This document shows, one piece after another, positions 8,397 through 16,338 of a stretch of DNA of 39,191 nt (positions are counted from its first letter, which is position 1; the number at the start of each line of letters is the position of its first letter). The notes beneath the pieces were generated by a model, which was not told the origin of the DNA, made no database searches, and worked only from the letters and a program-made list of their open reading frames with translations. The position numbers and the translations under genes were made by a program. The stretch comes from PHET01 sp038202795 (lineage in GTDB: Bacteria; Actinomycetota; Coriobacteriia; Anaerosomatales; PHET01): positions 1 to 39,191 of the forward strand of contig JBBREQ010000011.1 of the NCBI GenBank assembly GCA_038202795.1, in the 5' to 3' direction.

Positions 8397-8994
8397 GGCA
8401 CTCACCGTGGTCGTGGCCACGGGCAACGCGGGCAAGCTCGATGAGATCCGCTCGGCCCTGCACGGCTCGGGCTGGCGGTTCGTGGCTGCCGGAGAGCTTG
8501 ATGCCGGCTGGCCAGCCCCCGAGGAAGACGGTGAGACCTTCGAGGCCAACGCGCGCATCAAGGCCCGCGCAGCGGTTGAGCGTTTTGGGATGGCGGCGCT
8601 GGCGGATGACTCGGGTCTCGAGGTCGATGCGCTTGATGGCGAACCCGGGGTGTACTCGAGCCGCTATGCGGGCCCGTGCGCTGACGATTCTGAGAACAAT
8701 CGGCGACTGCTGAGGGCGCTCACCGACGCACCTGAAGCTCAGCGCACGGCGCGTTTCCGCTGCTCGGTTGTGTTGCTCGCCCAAGATGGCACAGAGACCG
8801 TCGCCTCGGGCTCCTGCGAGGGGCGTATCGGCTTCGAGCCCGTGGGCGAGGGCGGGTTCGGATACGATCCGCTGTTCTTGCCCGACGCCGCACCGGGCAG
8901 ATCGATGGCCCAGCTCAGCCTAATCGAGAAGAACGGGCTCAGTCACCGTGGCGCCGCACTGAGGTCTTTGGCGGAGTTGCTCAGGCGGCAGTAG
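8386..8994 (+). CDS. rdgB: Non-canonical purine NTP pyrophosphatase (RdgB/HAM1)
   Basis: Hydrolyses dITP, dXTP and XTP to monophosphates and so keeps deaminated purines out of DNA and RNA. The 202-residue protein has the N-terminal signature VVVATGNAGKLDEIRSAL, the metal-binding ALADDSGLEVDALDGEPGVY, RYAG, and the C-terminal GFGYDPLFLP and SHRGAAL. I set the start at ATG 8386 because this places MDSEALTVVVATGN exactly where family members begin; longer frames only translate the overlapping rph 3' end. rph-rdgB is a conserved pair in Actinobacteria. Confidence 0.95.
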   Translation: MDSEALTVVVATGNAGKLDEIRSALHGSGWRFVAAGELDAGWPAPEEDGETFEANARIKARAAVERFGMAALADDSGLEVDALDGEPGVYSSRYAGPCADDSENNRRLLRALTDAPEAQRTARFRCSVVLLAQDGTETVASGSCEGRIGFEPVGEGGFGYDPLFLPDAAPGRSMAQLSLIEKNGLSHRGAALRSLAELLRRQ

Positions 8995-9013
8995 CGCTTC
9001 TGGGATTCCACGC

Positions 9014-9019
9014 TATACT
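9014..9019 (+). promoter_or_regulatory. Candidate -10 box for the first tRNA group
   Basis: TATACT preceded by CGC lies 55 nt before the tRNA-Pro gene, in the gap after rdgB. The same CGCTATACT string occurs before murI and before the infC leader. No convincing -35 box is seen. Confidence 0.45.
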
Positions 9020-9074
9020 GTTTTTCGCTTCAAGCCGTCTCGGGTGTCCGGACGCGGCGAGGGCTATCACGGAT

Positions 9075-9151
9075 CGGGCTGTAGCGCAGCTTGGTAGCGC
9101 ATCTGCTTTGGGAGCAGAGGGTCGCAGGTTCGAATCCTGTCAGCCCGACCA
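9075..9151 (+). tRNA. tRNA-Pro (anticodon TGG)
   Basis: The acceptor arm CGGGCTG pairs with CAGCCCG. The anticodon stem TCTGC/GCAGA encloses loop TTTGGGA with anticodon TGG. The T-arm is AGGTTCGAATCCT, and CCA is encoded. Length is 77 nt. Confidence 0.97.
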
Positions 9152-9154
9152 CGT

Positions 9155-9230
9155 GCGGCCGTAGTTCAATTGGTAGAGCATCAGCCTTCCAAGCTGACTG
9201 TTGCGGGTTCGAGTCCCGTCGGCCGCTCCA
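9155..9230 (+). tRNA. tRNA-Gly (anticodon TCC)
   Basis: The acceptor arm GCGGCCG pairs with CGGCCGC. The anticodon stem TCAGC/GCTGA encloses loop CTTCCAA with anticodon TCC. The T-arm is GGGTTCGAGTCCC, and CCA is encoded. It lies 3 nt after tRNA-Pro, so the two are probably processed from one precursor. Confidence 0.97.
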
Positions 9231-9260
9231 TTGACAATCAACGTCGGCGCAAGGTAGCGT
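9231..9260 (+). promoter_or_regulatory. Possible promoter between tRNA-Gly and tRNA-Arg
   Basis: A perfect TTGACA (9231-9236) directly follows tRNA-Gly. With an 18 nt spacer it is followed by TAGCGT (9255-9260), a weak -10 match. It could drive tRNA-Arg and tRNA-His independently. Confidence 0.3.
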
Positions 9261-9299
9261 ACCGCTTCGCGGCACCGCCCTTCAGTACCGACGTCTCAT

Positions 9300-9376
9300 G
9301 CGCCCGTAGCTCAGCTGGATAGAGCGGGAGACTTCTAATCTCTAGGTCGCAGGTTCGAATCCTGCCGGGCGTGCCA
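9300..9376 (+). tRNA. tRNA-Arg (anticodon TCT)
   Basis: The acceptor arm GCGCCCG pairs with CGGGCGT, with a G-U first pair. The anticodon stem GGAGA/TCTCT encloses loop CTTCTAA with anticodon TCT. The T-arm is AGGTTCGAATCCT, and CCA is encoded. Length is 77 nt. Confidence 0.96.
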
Positions 9377-9386
9377 AGTTTCTTAT

Positions 9387-9464
9387 GGTGGGTGTAGCTC
9401 AGTTGGTTAGAGCGCCGGACTGTGGCTCCGGAGGCCGCGGGTTCAAGTCCCGTTACCCACCCCA
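9387..9464 (+). tRNA. tRNA-His (anticodon GTG)
   Basis: The anticodon arm CCGGA-CTGTGGC-TCCGG gives anticodon GTG. The acceptor GTGGGTG pairs with TACCCAC. The extra G at 9387 faces discriminator C9461, forming the G-1:C73 identity pair of histidine tRNAs. CCA is encoded. Confidence 0.96.
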
Positions 9465-9474
9465 GTACGCAACA

Positions 9475-9514
9475 CGGCGACTCGCTTCAGACAGCGGGTC
9501 GCCGTTGGCTTTTT
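9475..9514 (+). terminator. Intrinsic terminator after tRNA-His
   Basis: The 11-bp stem CGGCGACTCGC/GCGGGTCGCCG contains one G-U pair and is followed by TTGGC and a run of five T. It ends the Pro-Gly-Arg-His group. Confidence 0.85.
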
Positions 9515-9521
9515 GGGCAGC

Positions 9522-9549
9522 TTGCATTTTGTCGCCGAGTGGGTAGAAT
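9522..9549 (+). promoter_or_regulatory. Promoter of tRNA-Lys
   Basis: TTGCAT (9522-9527), a 16 nt spacer and TAGAAT (9544-9549) lie between the preceding terminator and tRNA-Lys. The predicted start is a few bases before the tRNA. Confidence 0.6.
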
Positions 9550-9563
9550 TACGCCTTGCGTTT

Positions 9564-9639
<76 letters not shown>

Positions 9640-9650
9640 TCGTGACTAGC

Positions 9651-9681
9651 AGGCCGGGGCGAAAAGTGCCCCGGCCTTTTT
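9651..9681 (+). terminator. Intrinsic terminator after tRNA-Lys
   Basis: A perfect 10-bp stem, AGGCCGGGGC/GCCCCGGCCT, with loop GAAAAGT is followed by a T run. It is the clearest terminator in the window. Confidence 0.95.
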
Positions 9682-9689
9682 GCTATGAT
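9681..9689 (+). promoter_or_regulatory. Extended -10 promoter of tRNA-Leu
   Basis: TGC-TATGAT (TG at 9682 is preceded by the terminator T run; hexamer 9684-9689) forms an extended -10 element. No -35 is possible here without overlapping the terminator. It may also supply tig. Confidence 0.55.
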
Positions 9690-9705
9690 GGGTAGCTGCG
9701 TTTTC

Positions 9706-9790
9706 GCGGGCGTGGCGGAATTGGCAGACGCGCCGGGTTTAGGTCCCGGTGGGGAAACTCGTGGAGGTTCGAGTCCTCTCGCCCGCACCA
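9706..9790 (+). tRNA. tRNA-Leu (anticodon TAG)
   Basis: An 85-nt class II tRNA. The acceptor GCGGGCG pairs with CGCCCGC. The anticodon arm CCGGG-TTTAGGT-CCCGG gives TAG, a variable arm TGGGGAAACTCGTG follows, and CCA is encoded. Confidence 0.97.
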
Positions 9791-9846
9791 CAGATGTTTG
9801 CAGCCGGCCGGTACCGGCGTGAAGAAGAATCGTGAAAGGACTCATC

Positions 9847-11247
9847 GTGCTCACCACTTCTGTCGAGCGGCTCGAAGGCACCAAAGTCAAGCTCACCGTC
9901 ACAGTCCCGGCCGAGCTGGTCGACGAGTCGGTAGCCCGGACCTACAAGGCCGTCGCCAAACAGGTCCGCATCCCGGGGTTCCGTCCCGGCAAGGCGCCTC
10001 GTCCCATGATCGATACGATGGTCGGTCGTGACTATGTGATGACCGAAGCCACTGAAGACGTGGTCAACACGACCTACCCGATGGCGCTTGATGCTGAGTC
10101 CCTGCGCCCCATCGTCTCCCCGGAGATGGAGGATCTCGACACTGTCGAGCCCAGCCAGGACTATTCCTACGTTGCAGAGTTCGAGGTACGTCCCGAACTC
10201 ACACTCGAGAGCTCGAAGGAGTTCTCGGTCGCGCTGCCCTCCAAGGAGGCGACTCAGGGCGAGATCGATGCTCAGATCACGATGGCGCGCGAACGCTTCG
10301 CGAGCCTCGAGCCCGTGGAAGACCGCGGTGTCGGGATCGACGATTTCGTGCTCCTTTCGTTCACCGGCACGGTTGATGGTGAAGCCTACGACGGAAATCA
10401 GGTCGACAAGTACCTCTACGAGATGACACGCGGACTGATGCCGGCCGAGTTCGACGCCGGCATCGTTGGCGCCAAGCCGGGCGACGAGCGCGACATCGAA
10501 TTCACGATTCCCCAGACGTCCTCGAACGCTGAGTTCGTCGGAAAGCAGGCTGGCTTCCACGTCGAGATTCATGAGATCAAGGCGAAGCGGTTGCCTGAGG
10601 TCGACGATGAGTTCGCGGCCAATGTGGGCGGCTTCGACTCGGTCGACGAGATGATCGCAGACCTCAAGGGCCGTATCGATCTACAGAAGGCCACGGACTA
10701 TGATCGCTCCAAAGAGCGTTCGCTTCGTGAACTGGTGGCCGGCCGACTTGTCGGAGACGTACCTGAGGCCATGATCGAATCGCGCCATGCGACGATGATG
10801 CGCGACTTCCTCTCCATGCTCGAGAGCCGCGAGATTCCCGTGCAGGAGTATCTCGACACCACGGGAATCACCATGGACGATCTCGAGGCCGATATCCGCG
10901 TCCAGGGTGAGCAGTCCGTGCGCGAGGACTTGGCGCTCGAGGCGCTGTTCCGCGATCTGGACATGGAGGTCTCCGCCGAGGACCTGGAAGCCGAGCTTCT
11001 TGAGATCGCGGAGTCGACCGGCACCTCGGTCGAGGATGCACGCAAGCGCTGGGAGGAGCTGGGTCTGATGGCTGTCGTGACCGAGCAGATCATGCACCGC
11101 AAGACGGTCCAGTGGTTGCTTGACAATGCGACCGTGACGCTTGAAGAACCACCCGTCGAGGACGCAGCCCCCGAGGGTACCAAGAAGAAGGCAGCCAAGA
11201 AGGCCGCTGCTGAGCCCCGAGATGCCGCTGACGCGAGCGAGGAGTAG
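9847..11247 (+). CDS. tig: Trigger factor, ribosome-associated chaperone and prolyl isomerase
   Basis: A 466-residue protein with the three family regions. The N-terminal ribosome-binding domain includes VRIPGFRPGKAPRPM, corresponding to the GFRxGKxP signature. A central FKBP-type domain begins near DRGVGIDDFVLLSFTGTVDG, and a helical C-terminal substrate-cradling domain follows. The tail is a Lys/Ala-rich extension (KKKAAKKAAAEP) beyond the usual end. I prefer GTG 9847, because AAAGGA lies 6 nt upstream; GTG 9832 would add five residues with no better site. It is followed after 3 nt by clpP, the usual tig-clpP-clpX order. Confidence 0.95.
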   Translation: MLTTSVERLEGTKVKLTVTVPAELVDESVARTYKAVAKQVRIPGFRPGKAPRPMIDTMVGRDYVMTEATEDVVNTTYPMALDAESLRPIVSPEMEDLDTVEPSQDYSYVAEFEVRPELTLESSKEFSVALPSKEATQGEIDAQITMARERFASLEPVEDRGVGIDDFVLLSFTGTVDGEAYDGNQVDKYLYEMTRGLMPAEFDAGIVGAKPGDERDIEFTIPQTSSNAEFVGKQAGFHVEIHEIKAKRLPEVDDEFAANVGGFDSVDEMIADLKGRIDLQKATDYDRSKERSLRELVAGRLVGDVPEAMIESRHATMMRDFLSMLESREIPVQEYLDTTGITMDDLEADIRVQGEQSVREDLALEALFRDLDMEVSAEDLEAELLEIAESTGTSVEDARKRWEELGLMAVVTEQIMHRKTVQWLLDNATVTLEEPPVEDAAPEGTKKKAAKKAAAEPRDAADASEE

Positions 11248-11250
11248 GAC

Positions 11251-11865
11251 ATGCCCTCAGAGATGAACGCACTCGTACCGATAGTCATCGAGCAGACCAG
11301 CAGAGGTGAGCGCAGCTTTGACATCTACTCACGCCTCCTCAACGAGCGCGTGATCTTCCTCGGCAGCGCCATCGACGATCACGTGGCCAACTTGATAATC
11401 GCGCAGCTGCTCCATCTTGAGAGCGCAGATACCGAGAAGGACATCAACCTCTACATCAACTCACCAGGCGGCTCGGTGACCGACGGTCTGGCCATCTATG
11501 ACACCATGCAGTTCATCAAGCCCAAGGTCTCGACGATCTGCATCGGCCAGTGCGCGAGTATGGCTGCCGTGCTGCTCGCAGCGGGGGCGCCGGGTAAGCG
11601 CTTCGCTCTGCCGCACTCCCGGGTGCTGATCCACCAGCCGTGGGGTGGCACGCAGGGCCAGGTGACCGATATCGAGATTCAGGCCAAGGAGATGCTCCGG
11701 ATGCGCGCTCAGCTCGACGACATTCTTGCGAAGCACACCGGGCAGTCGTGCGAGAAGATCCACTTGGACACTGAGCGGGACAACATCATGATGGCCGAGG
11801 AAGCCAAGTCCTACGGGCTCGTGGACGACGTGCTCGAGAGTCGCAAAGTGACAGAGGACGAGTAG
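11251..11865 (+). CDS. clpP: ATP-dependent Clp protease proteolytic subunit ClpP
   Basis: A 204-residue serine peptidase of the S14 family. The catalytic triad is visible: Ser103 in GQCASMAAVLL, His128 in SRVLIHQPWGG and Asp177 in LDTERDN, with normal spacing. It assembles into a tetradecameric barrel that degrades substrates fed by ClpX in the cytoplasm. AGGAG at the 3' end of tig serves as ribosome-binding site. Actinobacteria often carry two tandem clpP genes; only one is present here. Confidence 0.97.
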   Translation: MPSEMNALVPIVIEQTSRGERSFDIYSRLLNERVIFLGSAIDDHVANLIIAQLLHLESADTEKDINLYINSPGGSVTDGLAIYDTMQFIKPKVSTICIGQCASMAAVLLAAGAPGKRFALPHSRVLIHQPWGGTQGQVTDIEIQAKEMLRMRAQLDDILAKHTGQSCEKIHLDTERDNIMMAEEAKSYGLVDDVLESRKVTEDE

Positions 11866-11866
11866 G

Positions 11867-13144
11867 GTGACTCCACGCAGCGCAGATAGCTCGGGTCCCG
11901 AACAGTTGAAGTGCTCGTTTTGCGGCAAGGGGCAGCGCCACGTACGCAAGCTCATCGCAGGACCGGGTGTCTACATCTGCGACGAGTGCATCGAGCTGTG
12001 CAGCGATATCGTTGAAGACGAACTTGCCGAGGAGATCTCAGCAACGCCTCCGATGATCGAGGACCTACCCACTCCCAAAGAGATCCACAAGGCTCTCGAC
12101 GGGTATGTCATCGGCCAGGAGAACGCCAAGAAGGTCCTCTCGGTGGCGGTGTACAACCATTACAAGCGCGTGACCCTGCCGGCGGGCATACACGATGAAG
12201 AGGTGGAGCTGGCCAAGAGCAACATCCTGCTCTTGGGACCCACGGGCTGCGGGAAGACCCTGCTCGCCCAGACGCTCGCCCGCGTGCTCAAGGTTCCCTT
12301 CGCAATCGCGGACGCTACCGCTCTGACCGAGGCGGGGTACGTGGGCGAAGACGTCGAGAACATCTTGCTCAAGCTCATAACCGCCGCCGACTACGACACT
12401 GCCCGTGCGGAAGTCGGAATCATCTACATCGACGAGATCGACAAGGTTGCCCGCAAGGCGGAGAACCTCTCTATCACACGCGACGTCTCCGGTGAGGGCG
12501 TCCAGCAAGCGCTCCTGAAGATTCTCGAGGGCACGGAGGCGTCCGTTCCTCCGCAGGGTGGCCGCAAGCATCCGCAGCAAGAGCTCATCAAGATCAACAC
12601 CACCAATATCCTGTTCATTCTGGGTGGCGCATTCGTCGGTCTGGACAAGATCATCGCCGACCGTATCGGCAAGAAGGGCGTGGGTTTCTCGGCGGAGCTC
12701 GCCGACAGCTCTCAGGACTCCGAGGGCGTCTTGCTCACGCAGGTTCTGCCGGAGGACTTGAACCGGTTCGGCATGATTCCCGAGTTCGTCGGACGGCTTC
12801 CGGTGCTCACCAGTGTGGCGGAACTGTCGGAAGAGGACTTGGTCAAGATACTCACCGAGCCCAAGAATGCCTTGGTCAAGCAGTACCAGCGCCTGTTCGC
12901 TCTCGAAAGTGCGAAACTTCGGTTCACAGACGACTCGCTGAGGGCCATCGCGCGCAGTGCCATCAAACACGGCACCGGCGCGCGCGGTCTGCGCTCGATC
13001 TGCGAGGGGATCTTGCTGGACACTATGTACGAGCTGCCCAGTGCCTCAGACATCGACGAGGTCGTCGTCACGGCCGAGGCTGTTGAGTCCGGTGTGGCAC
13101 CGACGGTTGTCAGACGAGGCCGAGCCGAGGAAGCGTCCGCCTAA
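11867..13144 (+). CDS. clpX: ATP-dependent Clp protease ATPase subunit ClpX
   Basis: A 425-residue AAA+ unfoldase. The N-terminal zinc-binding domain has four cysteines (CSFCGKG and CDECIELC). Walker A is GPTGCGKT, Walker B is IIYIDEIDK, and the ClpP-binding loop region lies around FVGLDKIIADRIGKKGVGF. The C-terminal small domain contains GARGLRSICE. It starts at GTG 1 nt after clpP, so tig, clpP and clpX form one unit. It unfolds tagged proteins for ClpP. Confidence 0.97.
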   Translation: MTPRSADSSGPEQLKCSFCGKGQRHVRKLIAGPGVYICDECIELCSDIVEDELAEEISATPPMIEDLPTPKEIHKALDGYVIGQENAKKVLSVAVYNHYKRVTLPAGIHDEEVELAKSNILLLGPTGCGKTLLAQTLARVLKVPFAIADATALTEAGYVGEDVENILLKLITAADYDTARAEVGIIYIDEIDKVARKAENLSITRDVSGEGVQQALLKILEGTEASVPPQGGRKHPQQELIKINTTNILFILGGAFVGLDKIIADRIGKKGVGFSAELADSSQDSEGVLLTQVLPEDLNRFGMIPEFVGRLPVLTSVAELSEEDLVKILTEPKNALVKQYQRLFALESAKLRFTDDSLRAIARSAIKHGTGARGLRSICEGILLDTMYELPSASDIDEVVVTAEAVESGVAPTVVRRGRAEEASA

Positions 13145-13179
13145 GCGGTGGCGCCGCGCGGTGACTGAGACACACAAGA

Positions 13180-13205
13180 ACGGGCCGCCCGAGGGGGCGG
13201 CCCGT
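13180..13205. terminator. Hairpin between convergent clpX and a minus-strand gene
   Basis: A perfect 11-bp stem, ACGGGCCGCCC/GGGCGGCCCGT, with loop GAGG lies between the clpX stop and the end of the opposite gene. It has no long T tract on the plus side, but its placement suggests a bidirectional terminator. Confidence 0.65.
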
Positions 13206-13230
13206 TGTCGCTGTGGGTTGTGTGCGCGAC

Positions 13231-13446
13231 TTAGAGAGCTAGAATGCGCGCCGCGCCCTCTGAGTCATTGGGGTACAGGTCGGCAGGTACGTTCTCGCGC
13301 CCTAGAGCCTTGAAGACCTGATACCGTGAACAGGTGTTGCTGTCCTTCATACAGTATCGGTCTTTGTAGATGTCGGCCATGGCGGGCATCTCAGCCATTC
13401 TGTCGTTGAAAAAGATGCACTTCTCGGTCAGTTCGCAGTGAGCCAT
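13231..13446 (-). CDS. Small conserved four-cysteine protein of unknown function
   Basis: A 71-residue soluble protein with cysteines at 4, 10, 32 and 39 (MAHCELTEKCIFF and YCMKDSNTCSRY). The segment FFNDRMAEMPAMADIYKDRYC, the YQVFKALG motif and a PADLYPNDSEGAA tail look like a conserved small family I have seen in anaerobic bacteria and archaea; its function is not known to me. Four cysteines in C-x5-C-x21-C-x6-C could bind a metal or an Fe-S cluster, which is inference. The reverse-strand start is preceded by GGGGAG about 9 nt upstream. It stands alone, convergent with clpX and divergent from valS. Confidence 0.75.
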   Translation of the reverse strand: MAHCELTEKCIFFNDRMAEMPAMADIYKDRYCMKDSNTCSRYQVFKALGRENVPADLYPNDSEGAARILAL

Positions 13447-13614
13447 AACGTGAGTCTCCCCGTCTCTGTCGCTCGAACGAATTCCAGCAATTCGTGAGTC
13501 GAATAACTATACGGCGGATCGTCCGAACATTGAATACGCCAGGGGTATCAAACGAGCGAGTCCCGACGATAGCGTCGTGTCTTCCCGGTGCATCGTCCGC
13601 CGCTGCCGCCTGAC

Positions 13615-13623
13615 TGATAGAAT
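13615..13623 (+). promoter_or_regulatory. Extended -10 promoter of valS
   Basis: TG-A-TAGAAT (hexamer 13618-13623) lies about 49 nt before the valS start. No good -35 box is present. CTGATAGAATCC here is repeated before the gene at 17810. The rest of the 225 nt divergent gap (13447-13671) shows no gene or T-box. Confidence 0.5.
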
Positions 13624-13671
13624 CCCACTACCGAGAACCCCGTGTCGCGTCGTTTGTGAAAGGGCATACCC

Positions 13672-16326
13672 GTGAGCCAGATGTCGTCCTCGTACGACCC
13701 CAAGTCCGTGGAAGGTCCGATCTTCGAGTCCTGGACCAAGGGCGGCTACTTCTCGGCGGAAGTCGTTGAGGGCGTCCGTCCCTACTGCGTGGTCATTCCG
13801 CCTCCCAACGTCACCGGCTCGCTTCATATGGGACACGCGCTCAACAACACGATCCAAGACGTCGTTGTCAGGCGCCAGCGCATGACGGGTAGGCCTACGC
13901 GCTGGGTAGTGGGCACCGACCACGCTGGAATCGCAACCCAGAACAAGGTCGAGCAGAAGCTCGCCGCCGAGGGCCGGACGCGCCATCAGGTAGGGCGCGA
14001 ATCGTTCGTCGAAGCATGCTGGGAGTGGCGACGCGAGCATGGCTCGACCATCATTGGCCAACTCAAGGCGATGGGTTGCTCCTGCGACTATGACGACGAG
14101 TGGTTCACCATGGACCCCAGCTACCAGGCGGCGGTGCGCAGGGTCTTCGTCGAGTGGTATCAGGCAGGACTGATCTACCGTGGCAAGCGCATCATCAACT
14201 GGTGCCCCCGGTGTTCGACCGCGCTCTCGGACATCGAGGTCGAACACGAGGATGTGGACAGTCACCTGTGGCATCTGCGCTACCCGCTCAAGTCCCCGGT
14301 AGCAGGCGTCGACCACGTGGTCGTCGCCACCACACGCCCCGAGACTATGCTGGGCGATGCGTGCATTGCCGTGCATCCGGACGACGAGCGCTACCGCGCG
14401 CTGGTGGGTTCGGTGGTGCTGCTGCCGCTCATGGGCCGCGAGATACCCATCGTCGCCGACAGCTACGTCGATCCCTCGTTCGGCACCGGTGCCGTCAAAG
14501 TGACACCCGCACACGATCCCAACGACTTCGAGATCGGCGAGCGGCACGACTGCGCGAAAATCAATGTCATGAACGCCGATGCGACCATCTCAAACGAGGG
14601 TGGAGCCTACGCGGGCCTGGACCGCTACGAAGCGCGCAAGAAGATCATCGCCGACCTCGACGCGCAGGGGCTACTGGTCAAGACCGACGACCACGTGCAT
14701 TCGGTGGGCCACTGCTACCGCTGCCATACCATCATCGAGCCGTGGCTCTCAGACCAGTGGTTCGTGGATATGAAGCCTCTCGCCCAGCCCGCCATCGAGG
14801 CAGTACGTGACGGCCGCGTCGCGTTTCATCCCAAGCGGTGGGAGAACGTCTATTTCCACTGGATGGAGAACATCCGCGACTGGTGCATTTCGCGTCAGCT
14901 CTGGTGGGGTCACCGCATCCCGGTGTTTCACTGCGACGCATGTGGCGAGATGGTGGCGAGTATCGAAGACGTCGAGCGCTGCCCGAAGTGCGGGTCCTCT
15001 TCGGTGCGGCAGGACGAAGACGTGCTCGACACCTGGTTCTCAAGCCAGCTCTGGCCGTTTGCCACGCTCGGGTGGCCTGAGCCGGATCCTCGTGTGGACT
15101 ACTACTACCCCACGAGCGTGCTCTCGACCGCGCGTGACATCCTCTTCCTGTGGGTCGCACGCATGGTGATGAGCGGCATGTACTTCAACGACGGGAAGGT
15201 GCCCTTCGATGACGTGATAATCCACCCCACGGTGTTCAATGCCGAGGGTAGGCGCATGAGTAAGTCGCTCGGCACCGGTGTCGACCCGCTCGACCTGATG
15301 GAGCACTACGGCGCCGACGGCATGCGCTTCGGTCTCATGCTCCAGGTCACTGGCGCCCAGGATTTGAAGTTCAGCGAGGAGAAGCTCCTCTCGAGTCGTA
15401 ACTTCGCCAACAAGATCTGGAACGCCAGCCGGTTCGTTCTTATGAATCTGGACGACTACGTGCCCGGCGAACCTGTGGCCCACACGGTGGCCGACCGCTG
15501 GATCTTGTCCCGACTCGCCGATCTCTCGACTCGTGTATCTGAGGGCCTCGACACCTACGAGTTCGGCGAGGTCGCGCGGCTGCTGTATGACTTCTTCTGG
15601 AACGAGTACTGCGACTGGTATATCGAGCTGGCCAAGGGCCGTTTGCACGAAGGGGGAGAGGCACGCGAGAGTGTTCAGCGCGTGCTTGTCTTCGTGCTCG
15701 ACACCGCGCTCAGGCTGCTGCACCCCATGATGCCGTTCGTTACGGAGGAGATATGGCGCAGTCTCCCGCTCAGTGCTGCGGACAAGGCGCCGTCGCTCAT
15801 GGTCGCGGGCTGGCCGGACGCAGCAGCGCTCGCTCAGCACGCCGATGAGGGCGCGGAGCGTTCGATTGGCCGTATCATCGAAATCGTGACCGGTATTCGC
15901 GCAGTGCGCTCGCGCTACAAGCTGCCCAACAAGGCTCTGCTCGAGGTCGTGTTCAAGACGCAGGGCGATTCAGAGAGGCAGTGGGTCGACAACGAATTCG
16001 GACAGATGGCTGCGCTTGCGGGCGTGTCTTCCTTCTCGGCCGGCGTTGATGCGACCAAGCCTGCGCACTCAGCGACCGTCATCGCCTCGGGGATGGAGGT
16101 CTACGTCCCGCTCGAAGGTCTCGTCGACTTCGAGGCCGAGGCGCGGCGACTGACCAGCGAGGCACAGAAGCTGTCCGGAGAACTCGACAAGTTCAACCGC
16201 AAGCTCTCAAACGAGGGGTTTCTCGCCAAGGCTTCGCCCGACATCATCGCCAAGGATCGAGCGAAGGCAGCGGAGGTCTCCGAGGCCCTGGGGCTCGTGC
16301 AGGCCCAGCTAGCGGAACTGGCGTAG
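13672..16326 (+). CDS. valS: Valyl-tRNA synthetase
   Basis: An 884-residue class I aminoacyl-tRNA synthetase that charges tRNA-Val. The HIGH motif appears as PPPNVTGSLHMGHALNN (HMGH at 52-55). The editing domain follows with TTRPETMLGD and GTGAVKVTPAHDPNDFE. A zinc-ribbon-like CDACGEM...CPKCGS insertion is near residue 425. The KMSKS motif is RRMSKSLGTG near 528, and the C-terminal arm is a coiled coil. GTG 13672 has AAAGGG about 8 nt upstream; ATG 13681 is an alternative. folC follows directly, a common pairing. Confidence 0.97.
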   Translation: MSQMSSSYDPKSVEGPIFESWTKGGYFSAEVVEGVRPYCVVIPPPNVTGSLHMGHALNNTIQDVVVRRQRMTGRPTRWVVGTDHAGIATQNKVEQKLAAEGRTRHQVGRESFVEACWEWRREHGSTIIGQLKAMGCSCDYDDEWFTMDPSYQAAVRRVFVEWYQAGLIYRGKRIINWCPRCSTALSDIEVEHEDVDSHLWHLRYPLKSPVAGVDHVVVATTRPETMLGDACIAVHPDDERYRALVGSVVLLPLMGREIPIVADSYVDPSFGTGAVKVTPAHDPNDFEIGERHDCAKINVMNADATISNEGGAYAGLDRYEARKKIIADLDAQGLLVKTDDHVHSVGHCYRCHTIIEPWLSDQWFVDMKPLAQPAIEAVRDGRVAFHPKRWENVYFHWMENIRDWCISRQLWWGHRIPVFHCDACGEMVASIEDVERCPKCGSSSVRQDEDVLDTWFSSQLWPFATLGWPEPDPRVDYYYPTSVLSTARDILFLWVARMVMSGMYFNDGKVPFDDVIIHPTVFNAEGRRMSKSLGTGVDPLDLMEHYGADGMRFGLMLQVTGAQDLKFSEEKLLSSRNFANKIWNASRFVLMNLDDYVPGEPVAHTVADRWILSRLADLSTRVSEGLDTYEFGEVARLLYDFFWNEYCDWYIELAKGRLHEGGEARESVQRVLVFVLDTALRLLHPMMPFVTEEIWRSLPLSAADKAPSLMVAGWPDAAALAQHADEGAERSIGRIIEIVTGIRAVRSRYKLPNKALLEVVFKTQGDSERQWVDNEFGQMAALAGVSSFSAGVDATKPAHSATVIASGMEVYVPLEGLVDFEAEARRLTSEAQKLSGELDKFNRKLSNEGFLAKASPDIIAKDRAKAAEVSEALGLVQAQLAELA

Positions 16327-16338
16327 GGGGGCGTCGTT

